A stretch of 64,000 bases of DNA from Lacisediminihabitans changchengi (lineage in GTDB: Bacteria > Actinomycetota > Actinomycetes > Actinomycetales > Microbacteriaceae): the NCBI RefSeq assembly GCF_016634425.1, contig NZ_JAEPES010000002.1, positions 1-64,000 on the forward strand. Direction: 5' to 3'. How positions within the stretch are numbered: position 1 is the stretch's first letter; every line of letters begins with the position of its first letter. This document shows positions 1 through 9,400 of the stretch, in pieces. Made by a program: the position numbers and the translations under genes. Below the pieces are notes generated by a model, which saw only the letters and a list, made by a program, of their open reading frames with translations, did not search any database and had not been told where the DNA came from.

Positions 1-1
1 C

Positions 2-79
2 CTCGCCAAATCCCGCCTCACCCTCGTTCCCGACACCGGAAGCGAGGTGACCGAACCAGAACTGGCCCTCAGCGCATAA
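2..79 (+). CDS. C-terminal end of an unidentified protein (partial)
   Basis: The window opens inside a reading frame that gives 25 residues ending in ELALSA and a TAA stop. No start is visible, so the gene begins upstream. The short acidic tail (PDTGSEVTEPE) has no motif I recognise. It reads as coding because the third codon positions are GC-rich and the alternative frames lack that pattern. No function is assigned. Confidence 0.4.
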   Translation, partial: LAKSRLTLVPDTGSEVTEPELALSA

Positions 80-215
80 TCCTTAGCTCGAAGGAAAACC
101 GGCTACACCACTACCTGGGACTTGACCATGGCTTCTAATTCAGCGAATGGAAAAGCCCTCACTAGACGCGCTGGTTGGCAGATTTGTTGAGTTTCGGTGC
201 GTAGCCTTGGTGCAG
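80..215. other. Intergenic stretch with no recognised feature
   Basis: This segment lies between the partial upstream gene and the start of the direct repeat. It is lower in GC than its surroundings. I see no convincing reading frame, tRNA cloverleaf or hairpin in it. Confidence 0.4.
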
Positions 216-806
216 AGTTGTCACCGGTCCCCACTGCCGTGAGCACTACCTCCAGAAAGTAGTCTCATGTTCTTGCTCGGCCCCACCGTCGTCTATTCCG
301 CCAGCGACCTCACCGCCGCAGCCACCTGCGAGTGGGCGACGATGCACCGGGTCGGCGCGAAGCTCGGGCGGGTGGAGCTATCGAAGTTCGAGGCTGACGA
401 CATGCTCGCCCGCACCGCGAAGCTCGGCGACGCGCACGAGCTGCGGGTGCTTGCCGACCTGAAGGCGACGCGCGACGTGGTGGAGATAGCGCGGCCCGAG
501 AACCCGACCGAGGTCGAGGAGGTTGCGCGGCAGACATCCGTCGCCTTCCAGAGCGAGGCGGGTGTCGTCTACCAGGCCGACTTCTTCGACGGACGTTTCT
601 CGGGTACGCCGACTTCATCCTGCGATCGGATGACGGCAGCTACGAGGTCTACGACACCAAGCTCGCCCGGCACGCGAAGATCACCGCGCTGCTGCAGCTC
701 GCGGCGTACAGCGAGCAACTGCAATGCCTCGGCATCCGCACCGGCGAGCGGGTGCACCTGTGGCTCGGCGACATGCAGGTGAGTTCGCATCGGCCGCAAG
801 ACATCC
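216..806. repeat. Direct repeat, left copy (5' end of TM0106-type gene)
   Basis: This segment aligns base for base with 15075-15666 at roughly 92% identity by eye, starting about 50 bp before the start codon and ending abruptly at ACATCC. The only length difference is one T missing near 597. The two copies bracket the whole glycan-utilisation island, and the first island operator begins 22 bp after the left copy ends. Confidence 0.9.
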
Positions 807-850
807 GTGACGCGCCGACGCGGGTTGTTGGCGCGCTCCAATTAATGTAA
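267..850 (+). pseudogene. Truncated, frameshifted 5' copy of TM0106-type nuclease/helicase gene
   Basis: The reading frame starts like the intact gene at 15126 (same MFLLGPTVVY start, same leader) and follows it for about 110 codons. A single T deletion in a T-run near 597 then shifts the frame. In the shifted frame the homology continues through the nuclease motif YDTKLARH and stops at DMQVSSHR, after which unrelated codons run to a TAA at 848. Everything after the first ~180 codons, including the RNase H-like and helicase domains, is missing. It cannot make a working protein and is best read as debris from the event that placed the sugar island here. Confidence 0.85.
828..841. promoter_or_regulatory. 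LacI-type operator upstream of the arabinanase gene
   Basis: TTGGCGCGCTCCAA is the reverse complement of TTGGAGCGCGCCAA, the sequence found at the three operators near 3065-3131. It lies 63 bp before the arabinanase start codon, where a repressor could block transcription. Confidence 0.65.
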
Positions 851-904
851 CGCTGTAGGGGAGGGCCGAAGGCCGGCTCCATTTCACGGGACAGCGAGGT
901 CACC

Positions 905-1921
905 ATGATTTTGCCCAAAATCAGAGCATTGCGCGCATCGCACACAGCTCGAAAGCGTCGATTGAGAGCGGCCTCGGTGCTTCTGGCATTCGCCGCCCTG
1001 GCCACCCTGGTTCCGGCCGCATCCGCGTCGGCGCTCACCGGTTCAACCCGGTTGCATGACCCGAGCATCATCAAGGTGGGTTCGTGCTTCTACGGTTTCT
1101 CGACCGGTTTCGAGAACGATCCGCTCAACCCGAGCGGCTCGATCACCGAGTACAAGACCTGCGATCCGACGGCCGCGACGGGCTGGGTCAAGGTGGGCAA
1201 CATCTGGAATTCCACGCCCTCGTGGATCGTGAAGAAGCTCGGCTCGAACCCGCCGAATATCTGGGCGCCCGACATCAAAGTGATCAACGGAAAGTATTAC
1301 CTCTACTACGCAGCCTCGCTCTGGGCCAACAACACCATCGCAGATATGGGTGTGGCCACGGCAACCAGCATCACCGGCCCATGGACTGATCAGGGGCTTG
1401 TCACCGATGTGAATTACCCGATCGACCCCAACGTCGAACGGGGGCCGAAAAACTCCCTGTACGTGTCGTGGGGTTCGTGGGCGGGCACGTACATGCACCT
1501 GCTGGACAACGCGACGGGAAAGCTGTCGACCACGAACAACAACCTGTGGATGATTGCCAAGGGCATTGAAAGCCCGACCATCATGCACGACGGGGGCTAC
1601 TACTACCTCTTCGGGTCGAAGGGGAGCTGCTGCAGCGGCGTGAACAGCACCTATTACACGGTCGTCGGACGGTCAACCAGCATCACCGGCCCGTACCTCG
1701 ACAAGGCGGGCGTGAATATGGTCTCTGGCGGCGGCACCACGGTGCTCACGGGAGCCTCGCCCAAGGTGGCCGCCGGTGGTGGCGACGCCTACGAACGCGG
1801 AGCGCTGAAGTATTTCGCGTACCACTACTACGACGCCAACAATGCTGGACGCGAGACCCTCGACATCCGTCAGGTCACGTTCTCCAACGGATGGCCGGTC
1901 ATGGGGGCTCCGCTCTCGTAA
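905..1921 (+). CDS. Secreted GH43 family arabinan endo-1,5-alpha-L-arabinanase
   Basis: This 338-residue protein has a basic N-terminus, a hydrophobic segment (about residues 22-40) and an Ala-rich cleavage region, so it is probably secreted. The mature part is a five-bladed GH43 propeller. HDPSIIK gives the catalytic base Asp52, IDPNV the modulating Asp174 and IESPTIMHD the acid Glu222; APDIK is another family motif. GH43 enzymes of this size without extra domains typically hydrolyse internal alpha-1,5 bonds of arabinan. A GAGGT ribosome site lies just before ATG 905. It has its own LacI-type operator and is convergent with the LacI gene downstream. An exo-acting or xylan-directed specificity cannot be excluded from sequence alone. 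Confidence 0.88.
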   Translation: MILPKIRALRASHTARKRRLRAASVLLAFAALATLVPAASASALTGSTRLHDPSIIKVGSCFYGFSTGFENDPLNPSGSITEYKTCDPTAATGWVKVGNIWNSTPSWIVKKLGSNPPNIWAPDIKVINGKYYLYYAASLWANNTIADMGVATATSITGPWTDQGLVTDVNYPIDPNVERGPKNSLYVSWGSWAGTYMHLLDNATGKLSTTNNNLWMIAKGIESPTIMHDGGYYYLFGSKGSCCSGVNSTYYTVVGRSTSITGPYLDKAGVNMVSGGGTTVLTGASPKVAAGGGDAYERGALKYFAYHYYDANNAGRETLDIRQVTFSNGWPVMGAPLS

Positions 1922-1926
1922 CGGCC

Positions 1927-1966
1927 CGGGGCCGTCGTCGCGCCGAGGTGCGTTACGACGGCCCCG
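1927..1966. terminator. Bidirectional hairpin between arabinanase and lacI-type gene
   Basis: A perfect 12-bp stem (CGGGGCCGTCGT, 1927-1938, with ACGACGGCCCCG, 1955-1966) follows the arabinanase stop and overlaps the stop codon of the converging regulator. There is no T-run, which is common for terminators in high-GC actinobacteria. Confidence 0.7.
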
Positions 1967-3017
1967 TCACCGTCATCATCCCCGTCACAGTCACAGGCAC
2001 CGTCGAGGCGCGTTCGATCAACTCCGGCTGGAAGACGACCTCGCGGGGCGCAATGCTGAGATCGGATGCCTCCTCCAGCAGCAGCCGGATGGCGGTGGAC
2101 CCCATCTCGGCGCTCGGCTGCCGAACCGAGGTGATCGGAACGACGGCCGACCGCGCATACATGATGTCGTCGTACCCGACGAGAGCGATGTCGTCTGGCA
2201 CCCGGATCGCCGAGCCAGACATCGCGAACGCTTCGAGGATGCCCAGCGCGAGCAGGTCGTTCGCCGCGAAGATCGCGTCTGGTCGCCGCGCCTTCGGTCG
2301 ATCGGCGATCTCTTGTCCGACGAGCCGGCCGGCCTGGATGCTGAGCGCCTGAATGCTGACAGGCGGAGCGCTGAGCAGCTCCAGCGTGGCAGCGGCGGAC
2401 CCCGCGATCGCGGCCTGCGCGCCAGCGAGGCGGTCGGTCACCTGCCTGATGTGCAGGGGACCGGCGACGAACGCCACCCGAGTGCGCCCGAGATCGACGA
2501 GGTGCTGCACCGCGAGCTGGCCGCCCGCGACGTCGTCGACAGAGACGGATGTGGCTTCGACGGGAGTGTGTGCCCGGCCGATCAGAATCGACGGGATGCG
2601 CCGCTCGCGCAGGCTGCGCACCCGGGTGCTGATGTCTCGGGTGGGCGAGACGAGTACGCCGCGAACCCGTTGGAGCTCGAACGCCGCGAGGTAGTTCTCC
2701 TCACGCTCGCTGTCGGCATCGCTGTTGCCGAGCAGGACGGTGAGGCCGAGCGCTGATGCCGACCTCTCGGCGCCCCGCGCGACCTCCATGAAGAACGGAT
2801 TGCCCGCATCCAGCATCACGAATCCGATCGTCGAGCTCGTGCCGGCTCGCAGTTGCCGGGCTCTCTCATTGGGCACGTAGTTCATCGCGGTGATGACGGC
2901 CTGCACCCGTTCGCGAGTGGCGAGTGAGACGACTTCGGGACGATTCAATACGTTCGAGACGGTTCCGACGGAGACTTCGGCGCGCGCGGCGACGTCACTC
3001 ACTCGGAACTCCTTCAT
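1953..3017 (-). CDS. LacI family transcriptional regulator (first of the island)
   Basis: This 354-residue protein starts at MKEFRVSDVAARA, a canonical LacI beginning. The helix-turn-helix (EVSVGTVSNVLNRPEVV) occupies the first ~30 residues, followed by the hinge and a periplasmic-binding-protein-like sensor domain (GFVMLDAGNPFF, AIFAANDLLALGI, VGYDDI). I chose ATG 3017, preceded by AGAGAGG, over an upstream in-frame ATG at 3056 that lacks a ribosome site and would lie next to an operator. It is divergent from the sugar-binding protein gene, with three 14-bp operators between them. It probably represses the arabinanase and ABC transporter genes and itself until an arabino- or rhamno-oligosaccharide binds. 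Confidence 0.9.
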   Translation of the reverse strand: MKEFRVSDVAARAEVSVGTVSNVLNRPEVVSLATRERVQAVITAMNYVPNERARQLRAGTSSTIGFVMLDAGNPFFMEVARGAERSASALGLTVLLGNSDADSEREENYLAAFELQRVRGVLVSPTRDISTRVRSLRERRIPSILIGRAHTPVEATSVSVDDVAGGQLAVQHLVDLGRTRVAFVAGPLHIRQVTDRLAGAQAAIAGSAAATLELLSAPPVSIQALSIQAGRLVGQEIADRPKARRPDAIFAANDLLALGILEAFAMSGSAIRVPDDIALVGYDDIMYARSAVVPITSVRQPSAEMGSTAIRLLLEEASDLSIAPREVVFQPELIERASTVPVTVTGMMTVTGPS

Positions 3018-3064
3018 GCCGACGGTGTGCCTCTCTGCTGGGGTAGGCGCAAGCATGGCATAAT

Positions 3065-3078
3065 TTGGAGCGCACCAA
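3065..3078. promoter_or_regulatory. LacI-type operator 1 of the divergent region
   Basis: TTGGAGCGCACCAA is an imperfect palindrome 48 bp upstream of the lacI-type start codon, placed to control that gene. It is one of three sites in 67 bp. Confidence 0.75.
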
Positions 3079-3087
3079 TATTAAAAC

Positions 3088-3101
3088 TTGGAGCGTGCCA
3101 A
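3088..3101. promoter_or_regulatory. LacI-type operator 2 of the divergent region
   Basis: TTGGAGCGTGCCAA lies 23 bp after operator 1 and 30 bp before operator 3, directly upstream of the -35 element of the transporter promoter. Confidence 0.75.
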
Positions 3102-3108
3102 AAAAGTG

Positions 3109-3138
3109 TTGACACACTTGGAGCGCGCCAGTTAGGTT
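3109..3138 (+). promoter_or_regulatory. Promoter of the ABC transporter operon with embedded operator 3
   Basis: A consensus -35 hexamer TTGACA (3109-3114) is followed, 18 bp on, by TAGGTT (3133-3138) as a likely -10. The third operator, TTGGAGCGCGCCAG (3118-3131), fills the spacer exactly, so a bound LacI protein would cover the RNA polymerase site. The transporter start codon is 52 bp downstream. Confidence 0.7.
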
Positions 3139-3189
3139 GCTCAGCATTGAACCGTCTCAATCGGAGGCGTCGCATTTCAAGGAGGAATT

Positions 3190-4494
3190 GTGACCACAGC
3201 ATCCAGTCGACGATTTACCCGTCGACTCGTTCCCGTCCTGGCGGTTGCCGGTGCGACGCTCATCGCTCTCAGCGCGTGCGCGGGCGGCGGCGGCGCGGCA
3301 GCCGGCAACGGCAAGTTCACGTATCTACACGTGACCGAAGACCCCGCCACCCCGGCCATCATCAAAGAACTCGCCGGCAATGAGTGCACCGCCGAGAATA
3401 AGGCCCTGCCGTACGACGATCAGAAGATCGCGCAGGCCCAGCTCGACCAGAAGGTTCAGCTTCTTGCGGGCCAGAAGGGTCTGCCGACGATGTTCTCCGC
3501 CGGCGGTGCCCCCACCGTCACGCAGTCGCTCGACAAGTCGGGATCGCTCGTGGATGTCGACGCGGCGCTCACCAAGCTGGGTGTGGCCGACGACATCCTG
3601 CCGGCCGCCAAGTCCACCATCAAGGCGCTCTACGGCGGAAACGACATCGCGCTGCCCTACCAGTTCAACATCGAGGGCTTTTGGTACAACAAGAAGATCT
3701 TCACCGAGAACGGCTTGACCGTTCCCGGCACCTGGGACGAGCTCGTCTCTGACGCGAAGGTGCTCAACGACGCCGGCGTTCAGCCGTTCGCCACGGGCGC
3801 CAGCGGACAGGGCTGGCCGATCACCCGTCTCATCAGCGGCTACGCCTTCCGCGAGCTCGGACCGGACGCCATGGCGAACATCCGTGACGGCAAGGCCAAA
3901 CTCACCGACCCGGCCTACGTGAAGGCCGCCCAGGCAATCGCAGACCTCGGCTCGAAGGGGTACCTCGGCAAGGCGCCCGAAGCCGTGGACTACAACACGA
4001 TCATCTCGGACTTCCTCACGGGCAAGGCCGGAATCATGTACATGGGAAGCTGGGTTCTGCCGAACTTCGCCGACGCCACCGCCAACAAGATCGGCTCGGA
4101 CAACATCGGGTTCTTCCCGTTCCCGACCGTGCCCGGCGGCAAGGGAACAGTCGACCAGCTGCCCGCGAACGTCGGTGTTCCCACCGCCCTCTCCAAGGCC
4201 GCCTATAACGACAAGGTCGGCGCCTGGACGAAGTGCATCGCGAAGAACTTCGGAAGCGCTGCGCTGAAGGAGAGTGGCCAGATCTCGGGCTTCAAGGTGA
4301 ACACGCCGGTGAAGACCGACGCGCTGACCTCGCTGGTGCAGGACAAGATCGCGAGCACGAAGACGAGCGTCGTCTGGTTCGAGACCTACTTCAGCTCCAA
4401 GGCGAGCACCACATCCTGGAACAACATCGCCGCGCTCGTCGACGGTAAGACCAGCGCCGACGATTTCATGAAGCTGGTGCAGGCCGACCTGTAG
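3190..4494 (+). CDS. Extracellular sugar-binding lipoprotein of ABC importer
   Basis: This 434-residue solute-binding protein of the MalE/UgpB class has an RR-containing n-region, a hydrophobic helix and a lipobox LSAC at about residue 30, so the mature protein is tethered to the membrane. The type I binding-protein fold is recognisable from GFWYNKKIF and GIMYMGSWVLPNF. Start GTG 3190 is preceded by GGAGGA. It is the first gene of an operon with two permeases and two rhamnosidases. Class 1 ABC sugar importers usually share a distant MsiK-type ATPase, and no ATPase gene lies in this operon. The ligand is probably an arabinan- or rhamnose-containing oligosaccharide (context only). Confidence 0.88.
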   Translation: MTTASSRRFTRRLVPVLAVAGATLIALSACAGGGGAAAGNGKFTYLHVTEDPATPAIIKELAGNECTAENKALPYDDQKIAQAQLDQKVQLLAGQKGLPTMFSAGGAPTVTQSLDKSGSLVDVDAALTKLGVADDILPAAKSTIKALYGGNDIALPYQFNIEGFWYNKKIFTENGLTVPGTWDELVSDAKVLNDAGVQPFATGASGQGWPITRLISGYAFRELGPDAMANIRDGKAKLTDPAYVKAAQAIADLGSKGYLGKAPEAVDYNTIISDFLTGKAGIMYMGSWVLPNFADATANKIGSDNIGFFPFPTVPGGKGTVDQLPANVGVPTALSKAAYNDKVGAWTKCIAKNFGSAALKESGQISGFKVNTPVKTDALTSLVQDKIASTKTSVVWFETYFSSKASTTSWNNIAALVDGKTSADDFMKLVQADL

Positions 4495-4507
4495 CCTGCC
4501 GAACTCT

Positions 4508-4541
4508 CGCGGGCGGCCGATCAGCATGGCGGCCGCCCGCG
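4508..4541 (+). terminator. Strong intercistronic hairpin between binding protein and permease genes
   Basis: A 12-bp GC stem (4508-4519 with 4530-4541) encloses a 10-base loop 13 bp after the binding-protein stop. There is no T-run. In the E. coli malE-malF junction such structures protect the upstream mRNA or cut read-through, so binding protein is made in excess over permease; the same role is inferred here. Confidence 0.6.
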
Positions 4542-4594
4542 GGAACCCGCGCCCATCGAGCTCGACCACGGGCCCACTCCAGAAAGCTCTTCAC

Positions 4595-5479
4595 GTGAAA
4601 TCTGTGTTCGCGGACCGCAAAGCCGCAATCATCCTGCTCGCCCCGGCACTGCTCATCTACGTCGTCGTCATGCTCGTGCCGGTGTTGTCGTCTCTCGGCT
4701 ACACCTTCTACACCGGGAGCCCGATCACCGGATTCACCTTCAACGGGTTCAACAACATCACGCGCCTGTTCCAGGACAAGGATGTCTGGACCGCTCTCGG
4801 CTTCACCCTTCGGTACGCCCTCGTGGTCTCGGTGCTCCAGATCGCCCTCGGGTATGCCCTCTCACTCTTCTACCTGTTCGTGCTGCGCCGACTGTCGACG
4901 CTCGTGCGCACCCTGGTCTTCTTCCCGGTGGTGTTGCCCACGGTGGCGGTGGGCCTGCTGTTCCAGCGCCTCTTCGCGATCGTTCCTCAAAACGGCATAG
5001 CCAACACCGTGGTGGAGTTCTTCGGCGGACACGCGCTGAGCTGGTTCAACGACGCGGGCACCGCATTCTGGGTGATCGTGATCATGGACCTCTGGCGGTC
5101 GATGGGCTTCTACGGCGTGCTTCTGTATGCCGGGTTGCTCGACATCCCCGATGACATCATCGAATCGGCCAAGCTCGACGGTGCATCGGGAGTGCGCCTC
5201 ATCCGGCACATCGTCATTCCGCTCTCGCTTCCCGTGCTGCTGTCCTCGATCATCTTCTCGATCAACGGCACCCTGAAGGTCTTCGACTCGGTGCTGGCGC
5301 TCACCAACGGAGGACCCGGCAACGGCACGACCCCGCTGACGCTGTACATGTTCCAGACCGCATTCAGCTATGGCGATTACGGCTACGGCAGCACCATCGC
5401 CCTGCTGCTCACGGTCATCTGCCTCATCGTGACGGTACTCATCTTCCGCTCCTCGCGCCGCGACCTGACGAAGGGCTGA
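4595..5479 (+). CDS. Sugar ABC transporter permease, MalF/UgpA type
   Basis: This is an inner-membrane permease with six predicted hydrophobic segments (first AIILLAPALLIYVVVMLVPVL) and the cytoplasmic EAA-type loop SAKLDGASGVRLIRHIVIPL that contacts the ATPase. I prefer GTG 4595 (294 residues): the upstream in-frame ATG at 4526 falls in the loop of the intercistronic hairpin and would add a Pro/Ser-rich, non-membrane extension. It forms the heterodimeric channel with the next gene. Confidence 0.85.
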   Translation: MKSVFADRKAAIILLAPALLIYVVVMLVPVLSSLGYTFYTGSPITGFTFNGFNNITRLFQDKDVWTALGFTLRYALVVSVLQIALGYALSLFYLFVLRRLSTLVRTLVFFPVVLPTVAVGLLFQRLFAIVPQNGIANTVVEFFGGHALSWFNDAGTAFWVIVIMDLWRSMGFYGVLLYAGLLDIPDDIIESAKLDGASGVRLIRHIVIPLSLPVLLSSIIFSINGTLKVFDSVLALTNGGPGNGTTPLTLYMFQTAFSYGDYGYGSTIALLLTVICLIVTVLIFRSSRRDLTKG

Positions 5480-5482
5480 TCG

Positions 5483-6367
5483 ATGACGTCCACTGCGCTT
5501 CCCGCCACTCGGCAGATCCCCGCTCGCATCGTTTCCCCGTCGAGGATTGTCAGCAAGGTGGCGAGCATCGTCGCCATCGTCGTGCTGCTCGTGATCGAGA
5601 TCTACCCGCTGTTCTGGCTGATCATGAGCTCGTTCAAGACGCAGGACGAGTTTCTCAACGCCCCCGCCTGGGCGCTTCCGAGCGGTTTCGACTGGAGCAA
5701 TTACTTCGACGCTCTCGTGACGGCCAACATCGGCAAGAACATCCTCAACAGCGTCATCGCCACGGCGCCGTCGCTCGCGCTGATCATCCTGTTCGGAACG
5801 GCGGCGGGTTTCGCGCTCGAGGTGCTCGTGTTCCGGGGTCGAGGGGCGATCCTGCTCACCTTCCTCGCCGGCATCATGATCCCGGGCCAGATGATTCTGT
5901 TGCCCCTGTTCAACGCCTACTTTCAGATCGGGATCACCGGCACCCTCTGGCCGCTCATCATCACGTACACGGCCACCGGAATGCCCCTCACCGTCTTCAT
6001 GATGGCGACCTACTTCAGGGCGGTTCCCCGCGAGATATTCGAAGCGGCGGCCATCGATGGGGCCTCGATGTTGCGCTCATTCTTCTCCATCGGCTTCCCG
6101 ATGGTGCGCAATGCCGTGTTCACGGTCGCGCTCGTGCAGTTCTTCTTCATCTGGAACGACCTGCTGATCGCGATCACCTTCACGAGTTCCAGCGACACCG
6201 CCACGGTGCAGGTGGGGCTCCTCAACTTCTCCGGGCAGTACGGCGCCACCCAGTTCGGCCCCCTGCTCGCCGCCATCTGCGTGAACGTGGTCGGCATTTT
6301 GATCATCTACCTCTTCCTCAACCAGCGGATCATGCGGGGCCTGGCAGCGGGCTCCGTCAAGGGATGA
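5483..6367 (+). CDS. Sugar ABC transporter permease, MalG type
   Basis: This 294-residue partner permease starts 4 bp after its neighbour's stop. It has six hydrophobic helices and the EAA loop EAAAIDGASMLRSFFSIGFP, followed by the typical MalG ending (IMRGLAAGSVKG). With the previous gene and the binding protein it completes the importer except for the ATPase, which must come from elsewhere in the genome. Confidence 0.9.
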   Translation: MTSTALPATRQIPARIVSPSRIVSKVASIVAIVVLLVIEIYPLFWLIMSSFKTQDEFLNAPAWALPSGFDWSNYFDALVTANIGKNILNSVIATAPSLALIILFGTAAGFALEVLVFRGRGAILLTFLAGIMIPGQMILLPLFNAYFQIGITGTLWPLIITYTATGMPLTVFMMATYFRAVPREIFEAAAIDGASMLRSFFSIGFPMVRNAVFTVALVQFFFIWNDLLIAITFTSSSDTATVQVGLLNFSGQYGATQFGPLLAAICVNVVGILIIYLFLNQRIMRGLAAGSVKG

Positions 6368-6436
6368 TCTCCGCGGCATCCGCCCGTTCGCCCCAGTGAC
6401 TTTCGACTTTCGACTTCGACCCAAAGTGAGAACTCT

Positions 6437-9400
6437 GTGACCATTCAGCCCACGCCCTTCGATGCCATCGCCGAGCGATTCCGAGAGCCGCACGCCAACG
6501 AATACGGCCCCGTGCCGATCTGGTGGTGGAGCGGCGCGAAGGTGACGCGCGAACGGCTTCGCTGGCAGATGGAGCAGCTCACCTCGCAGGGAGTTGCCCA
6601 GGCGGTGATCATGAACCTCGCGCCATCGGGGCCGCTGTACGGTTCGCTCGCCGACGATCCGGCGTTCATGAGCGAGGAGTGGTGGGAGCTCTTTCTCGGC
6701 GCGTGCGAGGACGCGGCAGAGCTGGGATTCCGATTCTGGCCGTACGACCAGCTCGGATTCTCTGGCGCCAACTTCCAGGGTCGTCTCGTGACGAAGAAGC
6801 CGCACTGGGCGGGGCGCACGCTCGGCCGACTCGTCGTCGATATCGAACCTGGTCGCACCACTGAGGTCGCGTTCCCGCAGGACTCGGAGCCCCTGGCCGC
6901 CTACGTCGTCTCGACCGACGGTGGGTCGGCCGAGGCGGTGGAGATCGTGGATGGGCGCGCGCGCTGGAGCGGCACTGGCCAGACACTGACCATCGTCTTC
7001 GCCCAGGAGCACGGCTTCGACTATTTCAACCCGGAGGCGGTCGCCGGACTCCTCGACACCATCCACGGTGAGTTCGAGCGTCGCGCGTCACAGTGGTTCG
7101 GTTCGGTGATCGTGGGGTTCTTCCAGGACGAGCTGCCGTCGATGCCGACCTGGGGGGATGACTTCGCCGCGAGTTTCGAGGCCGCACACGGGTTCGCGAT
7201 CGAGCCGCGACTGGGGGCGCTGTGGGGGGACCCGACGCCCGGGGACGGGCATCCGCTCTCCGACGATGAGGTGAGGCTTCGGTACGAACGCCACCGGGCG
7301 TCGAAATCACGCGCCGCGTTCTTCGGGCAGCTCGACGCCTGGCTCGCCAAAAACGGCCTGCAGTGCGGGTTCGACCAGCAGAGTCCCGCACGCGAGGGCG
7401 ACCCGGTGGGTTCGGTGGGCGTCTACGCCGACTATCTCGACACGCACAACGGATTCTCGGCCCCGGGCAGCGACCACCTGGGTGACCCCAAGGTGCACAG
7501 CTCGCTCTCGCACCTCTCCGGTGGCAGCCGCACGTGGATCGAAGCATTCCATTCGTCGGGATGGGGTGGAACGCTCGAGGAGACCTATGACTGGCTCGCG
7601 CCGTTCCTCAAGCGCGGCGCCACACTCTATGACCCGCACGCTGTCTATTACGCGACCCCCGGTGGCTGGTGGGAGTGGGCCCCGCCGTCTACCTGCTGGC
7701 GCCAGCCGTACTGGCCCGAGTATCACGTGCTCTCCGGGGCCGTCGCACGGCTGAGCGAGGCCCTGTCATTTGGCACCCTCGTGGCCGACACGGCCCTGAT
7801 CTTTCCGACGACGACGGTGCAGGCCGGCTTCACGTTCGGCTCGCCGACCACCGCGGCGGCCGATGCGACGCGCGTGTATCACGAGCTCAACGGGGAGACC
7901 GCATGGTCGGCCGAGCGCCCCGGCGTTCTGGATCGCGCTGCCCACGAGTACGAGATCGTGAACGACGGTCTGCTCGACGGTGCCCGAGTGGATGCCGCCG
8001 GACTCCACGTTGGACCGGCGACCTTCCGCAACGTGGTGCTGCCGGCGGTGGACGTGCTCGATGATGCGGCAGCCGGCGCGCTGGCAGACCTGGTGGATGC
8101 CGGCGGCCGCGTCATCGCCGTCGAATCGAGCCCGCGCTGGTTCGTCGAGCCTGGCGAGGGAGCGGAGCGCTTCTCGCGTCACGTCGCCTCGGGTGCGATC
8201 GCGGTCGCCGCGGATTCGTCCCGGGTTCCCGAGTTCCTCGAGCGTGCCTCCGTCTGGGCGGAGGCCGACGTTCCCGTGCTTCTGCGGCAGGTGGAGGGCG
8301 GCTACCTCCTCGCCCTGTTCGCCCACGACGACGTGACCGGAACCGAGCAGCCGATCTTCAAGGGCTCCGAAGGCTACCTCGACTGGATCGAGGTGTCGTG
8401 GAATTCCTTCTGGGAGGGGTTGCGCGCCGACGGGTACACCTTTGTTCCCGTCGGAGGTCGCACGACGCGGGTGCGCATTCACGGTGTCGGCGGGGCGCAA
8501 CTGCAGCGCTGGAATCCGGTCACCGGAGAGCGCTTCTCGCTCGCCCCGCACATCGCCGATGACGGCTCGGTGAGCGTCGACGTCGACTTCCGCGATGGCA
8601 GCGTCACCCTGCTCGCGGTGGGCGACGACCTACCTGATGCCGATGGGACGGCACTCGACTGGGATGATTCGGGCGTGGCGGTCGACATCGTCGACTGGCA
8701 GGTCGAGTCGGAATCCTCGCTCGACAACCGGTTTGGAGACTTCGGGTCGGCCGACCGCGGTGGTGTGCTGCCGCAGGAGATCTGGGAGTTCGACACGGCC
8801 ACCGGTGAGACGCCGACGCAGTGGTCGCCGGTGGTTGCTACCTTCGGTCCATACGCGCGAATCGCTGGTCCGGCGACATCGCCCGATTTCTCTGACGATG
8901 ACTGGCGCGAGGCGGAATGGTCGCTGTCGCGGGGCATCCGCAACGACGGATCCCACATGGAGTCCCTCGGTCCGAAGGGCTACGTACCCGACGAGGTGCT
9001 GCTGTGGAAAGACGTGCGCGCGGGGCAATTCGTTGCCGCAACCACGTGGATCGAGGTGGCAAGCGACTCCCGGAGCCTGGTGGTCGGAGCAAACGCTCGC
9101 ACGACCGTGTCCATCGACGGTGCGATCGCCGAGCGGGATCCGTCTAACGGATACTGGACCACCGTGCCCGTCGACGCCGGGCGCCACCGCATCGACCTCG
9201 GTTTCGAGGCGGAGTACGACGAGGATCTGCGGGCGACATTCGCCGTCGTCGCGGATGTCGAGGCATTCCGCCGGGCCGAATGGGTCGTTCCCGTCGATGG
9301 CTCGCTGTCTGCATCGACCCTCACCGTCGAGCTCGAATTCGACATCAACGAGCTTCCGGCCGACGGGCGAGTGCAGGTCGGTGCGGAACAGCCGTGCACG

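Noticed and set aside
3190..6367. Maltose transporter assignment
   Set aside because: The proteins are of the MalEFG class, but the operators, arabinanase and rhamnosidases point to arabinose/rhamnose oligosaccharides. The class name alone does not give the ligand.
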